A stretch of 60,512 bases of DNA from positions 1 to 60,512 of IMG/VR virus record IMGVR_UViG_3300044953_000572. One strand, given 5' to 3'. This document shows positions 23,004 to 30,092 of the stretch, piece after piece; position 1 is the stretch's first letter, and each line of letters opens with the position of its first letter. Under the pieces are notes generated by a model. The model saw only the letters and a program-made list of their open reading frames with translations, was not told the origin of the DNA and made no database searches. Source of the stretch: a virus. A program made the translations under genes and the position numbers.

Positions 23004-23655
23004 AATAACAATAGGCCTAGTTAATCAAAAGGGTGGGGCGGGAAAGACCACTCTTTCAATATCGCTGGCATTTGAAGGCGCTCTCAGGGGCATTAAAACT
23101 TTGCTGGTGGATGCCGACCCTCAGCAATCCGTCATGGGGTGGCTTCAGGAGAGGGAAACGGAACTTCCGTCCGAAACTTTGGCGGTTACTTCAATGGCTA
23201 GTAAGACTTTACATCGAGATATAAAAAATATTTCAAAGGGTTGGGAGCTAGTCATTATAGACGCCCCGCCAAGGATTACGGATATTACACGGTCGATACT
23301 CTTGGCTTGCGACTTGGTGGTTATTCCATGCTCCCCTTCTGGTCTAGATTCTAAGGCCACATATAACACCTTGGAACTTATTAGAGAAGGCGCCTTATTT
23401 ACTCCTTCCCTTAAAACTGTATTTACAGTTAACCGCAAACCTGTAAATACGGCTATAGGGAAAAGTATTAGAGAGGTTATTTTAAGCTTTGGCGATGACG
23501 TTCGCCTCTTAAACTCCGATATTTCTATGAGGGTCGTATTTGCTGAGGCCTTATCCGCTGGATTATCGATACAAGAAATGGGGTTGGGTAATGAAAAAGC
23601 AAAAGCCGAAATATCTAGCGTATATGAAGAAATCATGAGGGAGTTAGAAACGTGA
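22999..23655 (+). CDS. parA: ParA partition ATPase
   Basis: 218 aa, short (type Ib-size) ParA/MinD ATPase. Deviant Walker A KGGAGKTT at residues 11-18, Walker A' region LLVDADPQQS near 36, and Walker B VIIDAPPR near 87. It lacks the N-terminal HTH of larger ParA proteins. Drives plasmid segregation by gradient on the nucleoid. Followed with GTGA overlap by a small RHH-like partner, the parFG arrangement. Repeats of TGTAAATA lie at its start and inside it. Confidence 0.92.
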   Translation: MAITIGLVNQKGGAGKTTLSISLAFEGALRGIKTLLVDADPQQSVMGWLQERETELPSETLAVTSMASKTLHRDIKNISKGWELVIIDAPPRITDITRSILLACDLVVIPCSPSGLDSKATYNTLELIREGALFTPSLKTVFTVNRKPVNTAIGKSIREVILSFGDDVRLLNSDISMRVVFAEALSAGLSIQEMGLGNEKAKAEISSVYEEIMRELET

Positions 23656-23870
23656 AAAAAGGACAAATAAAACACACTATCAATAAAGCTCCCAAGAACG
23701 CTGAAGAGTGGGTGGGCATAAATAAAAAAGAATTGATTAAGTTAACTGTAGAAATTCCACCGGAGCTTCATAAAAAATTACTAGTTTCGATTGCGTCACA
23801 AACTACAAAGGAGAAACGAGTGTATATAAGAGATATAGTGATAGAAGCATTGGAAGAATATTTGGGGTGA
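23652..23870 (+). CDS. ParG-like centromere-binding protein
   Basis: 72 aa with GTG start overlapping the parA stop. A basic flexible N-terminus is followed by KLTVEIPPELHKKLLVSIAS and RDIVIEALEEYLG, a ribbon-helix-helix fold typical of the small partners of type Ib ParA. Likely binds the partition site and represses its operon. Assignment rests on fold and position. Confidence 0.78.
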   Translation: MKKGQIKHTINKAPKNAEEWVGINKKELIKLTVEIPPELHKKLLVSIASQTTKEKRVYIRDIVIEALEEYLG

Positions 23871-23892
23871 TAGGATGACTAAATTTAATCAT

Positions 23893-23941
23893 TGCGCATT
23901 GAATAAAACTGGGAGCCAGGGTTGCGCAGTGCGTATTTTTT
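23893..23941 (+). terminator. Possible terminator after the par genes
   Basis: TGCGCA at 23893-23898 and again at 23923-23928 (self-palindromic, so they can pair) enclose CTGG-GAG-CCAG (23909-23919). A TATTTTTT tract follows at about 23934-23941. Hairpin plus T-run downstream of the ParG-like gene. Confidence 0.4.
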
Positions 23942-23979
23942 AGGTATCTTTTTCTTTCCTTAGATTGTGCTTATATTTT

Positions 23980-24036
23980 ACCCCGCATCCTATCGACTAT
24001 CTCCAACAGTCAACTTCTTGCGGGGTTGTTTTTTAG
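23980..24036 (+). terminator. Second terminator-like stem
   Basis: ACCCCGCA (23980-23987) pairs perfectly with TGCGGGGT (24019-24026), followed by TGTTTTTT. The loop of 31 nt is long, so strength is uncertain. It lies directly before the next small gene and could attenuate it. Confidence 0.45.
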
Positions 24037-24043
24037 GAATCGC

Positions 24044-24223
24044 ATGTTTACAAATCAAGTTGGCTTAGTCAAAAAAGAAAGTGCGGAACGTATTCGCATA
24101 CGCAGTCAGATTTATAAAACGCTGGATAGTGGATTCGGCCAACGGATAGCTAGTCAGATGTCTTCTAACATCGTTAATACTTTAGAGAATGCTAGAGCCA
24201 GGTTAAGCAAGTTTCAAGGATAG
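24044..24223 (+). CDS. Small hypothetical protein
   Basis: 59 aa from the ATG at 24044 with TAGGAA 5 nt upstream; the longer frame has only a TTG start. Basic, helical (VKKESAERIRIRSQIY). No family. Converges on the response-regulator extension that ends at 24275. Confidence 0.5.
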   Translation: MFTNQVGLVKKESAERIRIRSQIYKTLDSGFGQRIASQMSSNIVNTLENARARLSKFQG

Positions 24224-24274
24224 CTAAAGTCGTTCAACTACTCACAGCTTCTGTGGATGTATTACCAAACACCA

Positions 24275-24481
24275 TCATTTCTCACATAAGCATTCGCCAT
24301 ATTCCTTCAATTCTGTGTGGTTCCAACATTTGTTGCAGAAGCCTAGGGATTTGAGGTCTTTTTTAATCCTTCTTATTCCTGTCCTTGAGTAAGACACCAT
24401 AATTTTATGATAGCCTAATTTTTGTTGTAGCATAGACAGAATTATTATGTGCCTGCTGGTTAGTGTCTTTGAGATCAGATG
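24275..24481 (-). other. -1 frame HTH plus zinc-knuckle-like extension of the response regulator
   Basis: Reading -1 from the slippery site gives 68 further residues without a stop. It contains LTSRHIIILSMLQQKLGYHK and SRTGIRRIKKDLKSLGF, which fits a LuxR/GerE-type helix-turn-helix pattern (LTxR...iL...l...SxT...I...L..LG). A Cys-rich tail follows (FCNKCWNH ... GECLCEK). The joined product would be about 199 aa, the normal size of a NarL/FixJ-type regulator. There is no convincing independent start. It may be a programmed frameshift, transcript slippage, or a recent disabling indel at A8. Confidence 0.55.
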
Positions 24482-24873
24482 TTTTTTTTCAAATCTTCAT
24501 GCCCTAGATGTTCGAGGATTTGGGATTTGAAGATGGTTAAAGCTTCACTCAACGAGTCTCCTTTGATGTGATGGTTTATGGACATCAAGTTTTTGTGGTT
24601 TTTCAACCTATGAAATTTGAATAGATCGAAGACCGAGCTTGCGGAACTAATCAATATTGGCAAGTTTTCGTGACAGTCCAAGATGTCGGCGCCAAAGTCT
24701 AGACCGCTTCCGTCTGGCAGTCCGATATCTAATATGAGAGCGTCAAATTCTTGCTGTTCGCATGCGCTCACCGCTTCTTTGCCATAAGCAAATATGAAAA
24801 GGTCATCTTCTTGCAAAAATGCCTTATATAAATTTTGAATTAATGGATGGTCTTCTAACACTAAAATCTTCAT
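24475..24873 (-). CDS. Response-regulator receiver protein (zero-frame product)
   Basis: The ATG at 24873 has AAGGAG 6 nt upstream and is preferred over the ORF opening at 24918: 132 aa. The receiver is complete: MKILVLEDHP with the acidic pair, LILDIGLPDGSG with the phospho-acceptor Asp near 52, LISSAS near 75, and the conserved Lys in HHIKGDS near 105. It stops soon after the receiver, with no output domain in this frame. The last codons run over A8 and an A AAA AAC heptamer, after which the -1 frame continues as an HTH-like domain. No histidine kinase lies nearby. Confidence 0.85.
   Translation of the reverse strand: MKILVLEDHPLIQNLYKAFLQEDDLFIFAYGKEAVSACEQQEFDALILDIGLPDGSGLDFGADILDCHENLPILISSASSVFDLFKFHRLKNHKNLMSINHHIKGDSLSEALTIFKSQILEHLGHEDLKKNI
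24481..24487 (-). promoter_or_regulatory. A AAA AAC slippery heptamer
   Basis: On the minus strand the codons ...TTG AAA AAA AAC ATC TGA place A AAA AAC in the exact phase (X XXY YYZ) for -1 tandem slippage, two codons before the zero-frame stop. No strong downstream hairpin is obvious within 10 nt. The A8 run also permits polymerase slippage. Confidence 0.5.
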
Positions 24874-24926
24874 CCGTATCTCCTTGTGATAAAAGTACTG
24901 TATAAAAACCTTGGCCACCGGTGAAC

Positions 24927-24948
24927 CCGATTTATTTTCGCAAATCGG
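24927..24948. repeat. CCGATTT/AAATCGG inverted repeat
   Basis: CCGATTT (24927-24933) and AAATCGG (24942-24948) are exact reverse complements with an 8-nt gap, about 55-75 nt upstream of the response-regulator start. Likely an operator, possibly autoregulatory. Confidence 0.5.
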
Positions 24949-24994
24949 AGAAAACTACTATTTTCCCGATTGCAAAAAAGCTAGAATTTGATTT

Positions 24995-25029
24995 TGCCAG
25001 ATGCCAGATGCCAGATGCCAGATGCCAGA
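24995..25029. repeat. Five tandem copies of the 7-bp unit TGCCAGA
   Basis: Exact heptamer repeats run from 24995 to 25029 and then break down into CGCAGATGCG. They are non-coding and lie about 120 nt upstream of the response regulator. The unit is not a multiple of three. Such tracts vary in copy number by slipped-strand mispairing and could alter promoter spacing. Confidence 0.8.
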
Positions 25030-25135
25030 CGCAGATGCGACAGTTTTGCGATTTTTTTAGAGGTTTTGAGTATATGATGACTTAAAGATTTTTTGGTTTT
25101 TTTGCTCTTGGCTAAATCAAGAGCTGAAAATAGGA

Positions 25136-25168
25136 GCTTACTAATTTGCTTGCCGGCGGTTAGTAAGC
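25136..25168. repeat. GCTTACTAA ... TTAGTAAGC hairpin/operator
   Basis: Perfect 9-bp arms (25136-25144 and 25160-25168) with a 15-nt GC-rich loop. The TACTAA/TTAGTA core is shared with the inverted repeat at 20866-20914. It precedes the phage replication genes and may be the operator for this unit. Confidence 0.6.
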
Positions 25169-25207
25169 CCCACCCGTTACCAACTACAGTAAGGAGTTCT
25201 CACGAAC

Positions 25208-25309
25208 ATGCTTATATTAGCAAGCCTGCCATCGTATAAAAATAGGTTTTGCCTTTTTTTCAAAAAAATATATTTCATCGAGATCCTTTTCGATACAGCT
25301 TTCCATTAA
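25208..25309 (+). CDS. Possible leader peptide
   Basis: 33 aa (MLILASLPSYKNRFCLFFKK start) with AAGGAG 12 nt upstream. Hydrophobic and basic. It lies 47 nt before the first replication gene. It could be a leader ORF, or not be translated at all. Otherwise the 24919-25356 gap holds only the repeats listed. Confidence 0.3.
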   Translation: MLILASLPSYKNRFCLFFKKIYFIEILFDTAFH

Positions 25310-25356
25310 CTTTGTGTCATTTAAATAACATTTAAGTTAACTGGGAGACTATTGAA

Positions 25357-25647
25357 ATGGCTACTTCTTTATCACGCATACCACCTATTTGGTACGCCTT
25401 CGGGTACAAGCCCGTCACCAACAAACCGCATAAGCCTCAAGCGACGCCTGACTATCACACGCTACCGAAAATGCGGGTCGTTCGAGTCGTTGACTTCTTA
25501 TCTTTCGAAAACGCCAGCGCCACCAAGAATCGCGCATTAACTCGAGTTAAGGATTTATCTACCCAAGAGACCTTTAACGTTTACGAGGGACAGCTTTGTT
25601 ATACGGAAGGTGGGGACGCTTATTTATTAAATTTTTTAGGAGAGTAA
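25357..25647 (+). CDS. First phage replication-module gene, hypothetical
   Basis: 96 aa, starting MATSLSRIPPIWYAFGYKPV, basic and Pro-rich at the N-terminus, beta-rich after residue 38. GGGAG 9 nt upstream of ATG. No family recognised. The overlapping frame that opens at 25352 is a shadow. Confidence 0.65.
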   Translation: MATSLSRIPPIWYAFGYKPVTNKPHKPQATPDYHTLPKMRVVRVVDFLSFENASATKNRALTRVKDLSTQETFNVYEGQLCYTEGGDAYLLNFLGE

Positions 25648-25651
25648 ACGC

Positions 25652-25942
25652 ATGAGTAACGCAACGATAAGTAAGACCATTTTGATTTCAGGGTTAAACA
25701 ATGAAATCGCCAGACGTCTTCTGATTTTGAAAAATAAAATTTTAAGTTGGAATGAACTATCGAGTAACGCTGAAGATGAGATGCAGTATGTTATATGCGT
25801 TTCTAAAGAGATTTTAGAGTTAATGCGCACCAAATCTCAACTGTTAGACAGCAAAGCATATATTTTTAATTTTTCGCTTAAAGATAGCGTTAGCAAAAAA
25901 GCCCCAGTTGAAAATACTAAGAAACCCAAAAGGAAGCGTTAA
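25652..25942 (+). CDS. Hypothetical protein
   Basis: 96 aa, helical core, Lys/Arg-rich end (TKKPKRKR) suggestive of nucleic-acid contact. AGGAG upstream, and the stop abuts the start of the Sak4-like ATPase (TAATG). No known family. Confidence 0.65.
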   Translation: MSNATISKTILISGLNNEIARRLLILKNKILSWNELSSNAEDEMQYVICVSKEILELMRTKSQLLDSKAYIFNFSLKDSVSKKAPVENTKKPKRKR

Positions 25943-26619
25943 TGCAATTAAGAGGTGTACCACCGAAGGAGACGAGAAGAGGTTTAAAGCTTTTCGTATA
26001 TTCCGAACCTGGCGTAGGAAAGAGTTATTTTTGTTCTCAGTTCAAAGAAGCCTATTACATCGATACTGAAGAAGGGGCCAAGATGTCTAAGTACGTGGAG
26101 AACATTAATAACAATAAAGGCGCCTTATTCTCAACGAGGAAGTTTAACGATTTGGCGCAAGAATTGGTGGCTTTGTCTAACGTAGAGCATCCATATGAAA
26201 CAGTAGTCATCGACTCCATCACTCCCATATATGACGACCTAGTAGAAGAAGAACGGGAACGAATTAAGAAAGAAGGAAGAAAATTCGCAATGTCAGAAGA
26301 ATATAAGGTTGCTAATTCCAGGTTTAAGAAGATGGTTTGGCTGCTACTTGATTTGCCGATGAACGTGGTTATTACCGCACACGCCAAGAAGGAGTATGGA
26401 GAAGCGATGAACGTCATAGGGACGACTTTCGATGGTTATAAAAAATTCGCCTTCATGTTTGATTTAGTCCTTGAAGCCACCGTAAGGAAAGGGAAACGTA
26501 TCGCCATCGTTAAGAAGTCCAGGCTTTTAGATTTAGAGCCAGACCAGGAGTTTGAATTTAGCTTTCAAGAGTTCTCGAAAATTTATAGTAAGGAAATTAG
26601 AAATGTTGAGCCAGCGTGA
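25942..26619 (+). CDS. Sak4-like RecA-fold ATPase (copy 2, phage side)
   Basis: 225 aa. Walker A SEPGVGKS near residue 24, AYYIDTEEG near 38, Walker B VVIDSITPIY near 92, MNVVITAHAKK near 140. It aligns motif by motif with copy 1 at 19081, including GTTFD near 160, but lacks the long C-terminal tail. Sak4-type phage ATPases assist single-strand annealing or recombination together with an SSB. It is followed two genes later by a DUF669-like protein, a frequent neighbour. Confidence 0.82.
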   Translation: MQLRGVPPKETRRGLKLFVYSEPGVGKSYFCSQFKEAYYIDTEEGAKMSKYVENINNNKGALFSTRKFNDLAQELVALSNVEHPYETVVIDSITPIYDDLVEEERERIKKEGRKFAMSEEYKVANSRFKKMVWLLLDLPMNVVITAHAKKEYGEAMNVIGTTFDGYKKFAFMFDLVLEATVRKGKRIAIVKKSRLLDLEPDQEFEFSFQEFSKIYSKEIRNVEPA

Positions 26620-26857
26620 GTTAAAAGAAGAGCTTAGAAATATTAGCAGAACACTCTCAAGCATCGTTTTTGCGGTGGGTAATATTCAGGAAGAAATGGT
26701 TGAAATGGTTCAGGATGTTGTAGAAGAAAAATTAAAAGACGGTGGGATTTTAAAGTGGAAGCTTAGAGCACACGAAGACCAATTAGATATTGTTTTTAGC
26801 CATTATCGTGAACTGATAAGACTTAACTGGGAGAGAAAATTAGATGACCCTATTTGA
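26603..26857 (+). CDS. Helical hypothetical protein
   Basis: The ATG at 26603 has AAGGAAA upstream, giving 84 aa (MLSQRELKEELRNISRTLSS start); the longer frame opens inside the ATPase gene. Strongly helical, possible coiled coil. Unknown function. Confidence 0.6.
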   Translation: MLSQRELKEELRNISRTLSSIVFAVGNIQEEMVEMVQDVVEEKLKDGGILKWKLRAHEDQLDIVFSHYRELIRLNWERKLDDPI

Positions 26858-27092
26858 GGAAGATAGGCTCAAAAGTTCCATAAATTGTAGGCAGAACCTG
26901 TTGAATTACTTCGAAGTATTTCTCAATGATAGTTATCAGCCGAGAAGCGCAGCTGTGATTTTAGAAGATAAAAAGTCGGTCGAGAATTATTTTGCTCTCA
27001 CAAGTTTAAGGCTAATCGGTATTAGAAATCATTTTATAACGGCGGGGACTAAATGGCAAAAGGAGCGATTATGCGTTGGATTAAGAAAGTAG
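26844..27092 (+). CDS. Hypothetical protein
   Basis: 82 aa, helical (NLLNYFEVFLNDS), overlapping the genes before and after it. No motif recognised. Part of the compact replication operon. Confidence 0.55.
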   Translation: MTLFEEDRLKSSINCRQNLLNYFEVFLNDSYQPRSAAVILEDKKSVENYFALTSLRLIGIRNHFITAGTKWQKERLCVGLRK

Positions 27093-27193
27093 AAGCTAGC
27101 TTAAAGAAACAAAAGACCTCATTGCGGTTTGAGTTTTTTAAGGCGTTCGTTTATTTGGGTATTTTTTGGTTTGTTTTAAGTCTTTTAATTTAA
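27071..27193 (+). CDS. Small membrane protein
   Basis: 40 aa, basic N-terminus (MRWIKKVEASLKKQK) then one hydrophobic helix (FVYLGIFWFVLSLLI). AAAGGAG 6 nt before ATG. One-helix proteins of this kind are common in phage early operons; role unknown. Confidence 0.55.
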   Translation: MRWIKKVEASLKKQKTSLRFEFFKAFVYLGIFWFVLSLLI

Positions 27194-27206
27194 GAGGAGA
27201 GTAAAA

Positions 27207-27647
27207 GTGGAACATCAATTGTTAGTTGAAGGCAAGGGCGAATTTGAAATTGATTCAATTTCCGATAGGGACGCTGAAGGAAATTATTATGTCTCAAAAG
27301 CTGGCAACAGAATGATTAAGGCGGTATTGCACGTTAGGGACGCTAATGGCGATTTCGCCGATATCTGGGTCAATATCGTACTTCAAGGGTTGTATAAGCT
27401 TAGAGCTTTGTGCGAAGCGGTGGGAATGCCAGAGGTATATAAGCAATACAAGGTTTATAAGGATGAAACCAAGGGCCAGCGAGCTTTAGAGGGGCTTATC
27501 GGGCAAGAAGGATATTGCGAGTTATTTATCAAGAAAGACGAGCAGTACGGCGATAGGATGGATATTAGGAAGTTTTTGCCCAAAAAACATGAGCCGAAGG
27601 AAGTTTTAGAGCAAATTAAAAAAGAACACGGAGACATCCCTTTTTAA
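27207..27647 (+). CDS. DUF669-like single-strand-binding accessory protein
   Basis: 146 aa. The start EGKGEFEIDSISDRDAEG, then NRMIKAVLHVRDANGDFADI and LRALCEAVGMPE, fits the phage DUF669 pattern (OB-like beta half with a helix pair). These genes often sit beside Sak4-type recombinases and may bind single-stranded DNA. GAGGAG upstream. Moderate confidence in family. Confidence 0.6.
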   Translation: MEHQLLVEGKGEFEIDSISDRDAEGNYYVSKAGNRMIKAVLHVRDANGDFADIWVNIVLQGLYKLRALCEAVGMPEVYKQYKVYKDETKGQRALEGLIGQEGYCELFIKKDEQYGDRMDIRKFLPKKHEPKEVLEQIKKEHGDIPF

Positions 27648-27659
27648 GGAGAAGTAATT

Positions 27660-30092
27660 ATGGGGTTTTTGCATGAGTTCGAACAAGCTATGCGCAATGA
27701 CGGAATATATCCGTCTTGCGCCTTGGAAGCTACTAGGGAAATAAAGCGTATCCAAGCCAAAGGCGATAAATCTTCTACCCGCAATATTGCTTATTGGTTC
27801 GTGGATGAAGGAAATTTGGCGTATGGTTGGTACCAGCATTGGGGTAAAACGGATGGTAAAGGATGGGTTTCTAGAAAATGGAATACGGTGAATTCACAAA
27901 AAAGAAAAGAAATACAGGAAAAATTTGAAGAAGCCAGAAAAGAAGAAAAAATCAAAAGGAAACAACAATATGAAGAATCGGCTATAGAAGCGCAAAAAAT
28001 ATGGAATAACGCCAACCCATACGAGAACCATCCAGCCTTATTAAATAAAGGATTTAGTTTAAACGATTCAGATAAGAGAATAGAAAAGGAATTAATGCGT
28101 CTAAAAATTAAGTCGGATGATAAAAGTGTATTAATACCGGTTTTTGATGAGGCGAATAAATTATGGACTTTGCAGCGATTATTAAGACGAACGGACGAAA
28201 AACCGAACAAGATGTTTTTGAAGGATGGGAAGAGCGGTGGTTGTTTTTACGTTATAGGTGGTAACTTTAATGAGTTGTCAGGACAAGTAGCTATAGCTGA
28301 AGGATTTACCACGGGTTTATCCGTGCACCTAGCTTTAGATATCCCCGTCATCGTCACTTTTTCGGCTGACAATCTGCTAAAAATATGTTCTTCGAAATTT
28401 ATGCTTGAAAAAGGACTACAGTTTATCATTTGTGGTGATGATGACAGGTTTGGAAAAGAAAATAAGGGGAGAGAAAAAGCTACTGAGGCTAGAAATAAGC
28501 TGGGGTGCAAATTAGTATTTCCAGTTTTTAAGAATTTAGAAAAAGAACCCAGTGATTGGAATGATTTACATTTGTTAGAAGGTTTGGAGACCGTTAGAGA
28601 ACAAATATTAAAAGCCATGTCGTCGCTTAACGTGGCTGAAGTTTCGGATATGCCATTAGGACATCTGAGCGAAAAGGAAAAACCCATCTATATCTCCAAA
28701 CTTATTATTTCTAAGATTGATACTTGCTTTAATGAATTATCAACCAAGAAGTCTTATTTGAAATTTAAAAATGAGAAAAGGTTTTATGAATGTGGTTCAA
28801 GCGAGTTTTTCGTAAGAATAGCGGGAGAGTACAGCGCTGTTTTCGGGGAGTCGACCAGTACTAATAAGGAAATTTCTAGATTGGTGGAACATTATTTAAA
28901 GTCTGAGGAAAACGGCGTGATTTGGATTGAAGCTAGCAAGCCAGTTTATTTAAAAGACGAAAAGGTGTTTTTCAAAACTGATTTAAAAGATTATCCCATA
29001 TACGAAATAGATAAGGATGGGTTTAGAGTTAGCGCTGAAAAAGACTACACCGCCTTTAAAAACTTCGTTAACAAAAAAGATAATGAGATTGTTTTCACTT
29101 TATCAAAGGAAAAAGCCACGTTGCCAGAGCTGGAAATGTTTTATACGGTCAAAGGGATGGATTTGATTAAAATATTAGCTTTTTGCATGTCTTCCATATT
29201 TTCCAAGGAAAAATATATATTGGGGATTTTTGGTCCGTTTGGCAGCGGAAAGGATTATGTCCAAACCAGAATACAAGAAACGTTATCGCCATTGGAGTTA
29301 TTTAACAGAATGATGCCAAGCACAAAACGAGATTTAATGGTAGTCTCCAGCCAAACGTTCGTTAATGGGTATAGCAATATTAGTTTTATATCAAAAGAGT
29401 ATCAAGATTATTTTTGCTTATTGGTTAGTGAAACGTCAGATCCAGCGAGGCAATTATTCTCGGATAATACCGTCGTTAATATTAAAGCCCAAACCCCTAT
29501 TGTTTTAAATGGTATTAATAACATCATTGAGCGAGAAGACTTGTTAAGTCGAATGATGATTATCAATCTTGAGCGCATGAGTAGCGACACTAGAATTATT
29601 TGTAAAAGCGGAATATTAAAAGAACTTCAAGGTAAAGCACAACACTTCATATTTAGTATGATTTCCTGGTTTTTAGTAAATATTGATGAAATAAATAAAG
29701 AAATGGCGTTAAAAAATAGAACCGAAAAATTGGCGTTATGGATGTATTATTGTTCAAGATACGCTGAGATGGATTTTACGATTAAAGATTTTCACGAAGA
29801 CCAAGAAAAAGAATTTATAGATAATATTATGTCAAACCCAATATTCATGGCTATAGAAAATTACTTTACGAAAAGTAACAAAACTACGCTTAGAGGTAGC
29901 GTTACGGAAGTGTGGGAAAGCGTAAAGAATTGGACTGACGTTGGTTACTTGAAAAATATGCTTCCACATCATTTTATGCGAGAAGTTAATAGGATAGATT
30001 TCAGTAAAACCCATATTAATTTTATTTCATCTGGGAAAAAATGGGTTAACGGCAGATGTCAAAATCAAATATGCTTTGAGGTTTCAGAATGA
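27660..30092 (+). CDS. Primase-helicase (TOPRIM plus P-loop ATPase)
   Basis: 810 aa. The N-terminal 200 residues resemble plasmid/phage primases (AYWFVDEGNLAYGWYQHWGK; IPVFDEANKLWTLQRLLRR). A TOPRIM domain follows, with VAIAEGFTTGLSVHLAL near 210 and IICGDDDRFG near 256. The C-terminal half has an SF3-like ATPase: GPFGSGKDYVQ near 523 and an arginine-finger-like LLSRMMIINLERM near 630. It should make primers and unwind the fork. AGGAG upstream; overlaps the helicase gene by 4 nt. Confidence 0.83.
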   Translation: MGFLHEFEQAMRNDGIYPSCALEATREIKRIQAKGDKSSTRNIAYWFVDEGNLAYGWYQHWGKTDGKGWVSRKWNTVNSQKRKEIQEKFEEARKEEKIKRKQQYEESAIEAQKIWNNANPYENHPALLNKGFSLNDSDKRIEKELMRLKIKSDDKSVLIPVFDEANKLWTLQRLLRRTDEKPNKMFLKDGKSGGCFYVIGGNFNELSGQVAIAEGFTTGLSVHLALDIPVIVTFSADNLLKICSSKFMLEKGLQFIICGDDDRFGKENKGREKATEARNKLGCKLVFPVFKNLEKEPSDWNDLHLLEGLETVREQILKAMSSLNVAEVSDMPLGHLSEKEKPIYISKLIISKIDTCFNELSTKKSYLKFKNEKRFYECGSSEFFVRIAGEYSAVFGESTSTNKEISRLVEHYLKSEENGVIWIEASKPVYLKDEKVFFKTDLKDYPIYEIDKDGFRVSAEKDYTAFKNFVNKKDNEIVFTLSKEKATLPELEMFYTVKGMDLIKILAFCMSSIFSKEKYILGIFGPFGSGKDYVQTRIQETLSPLELFNRMMPSTKRDLMVVSSQTFVNGYSNISFISKEYQDYFCLLVSETSDPARQLFSDNTVVNIKAQTPIVLNGINNIIEREDLLSRMMIINLERMSSDTRIICKSGILKELQGKAQHFIFSMISWFLVNIDEINKEMALKNRTEKLALWMYYCSRYAEMDFTIKDFHEDQEKEFIDNIMSNPIFMAIENYFTKSNKTTLRGSVTEVWESVKNWTDVGYLKNMLPHHFMREVNRIDFSKTHINFISSGKKWVNGRCQNQICFEVSE

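Noticed and set aside
23145-23675. 176-aa minus-strand ORF opposite parA
   Set aside because: Antisense shadow of a strong ParA coding frame.
23871-24043. Phage attachment site between the two terminator-like stems
   Set aside because: Only short palindromes (TGCGCA) and a GC stem are present; no tRNA gene, no long direct repeat and no integrase nearby.
24995-25029. CRISPR-like repeat
   Set aside because: The 7-bp units are contiguous with no spacers and no cas genes were seen; it is a microsatellite.
25352-25540. 62-aa ORF overlapping 25357-25647
   Set aside because: Shadow frame; the 25357 frame has the ribosome site and continues the operon.
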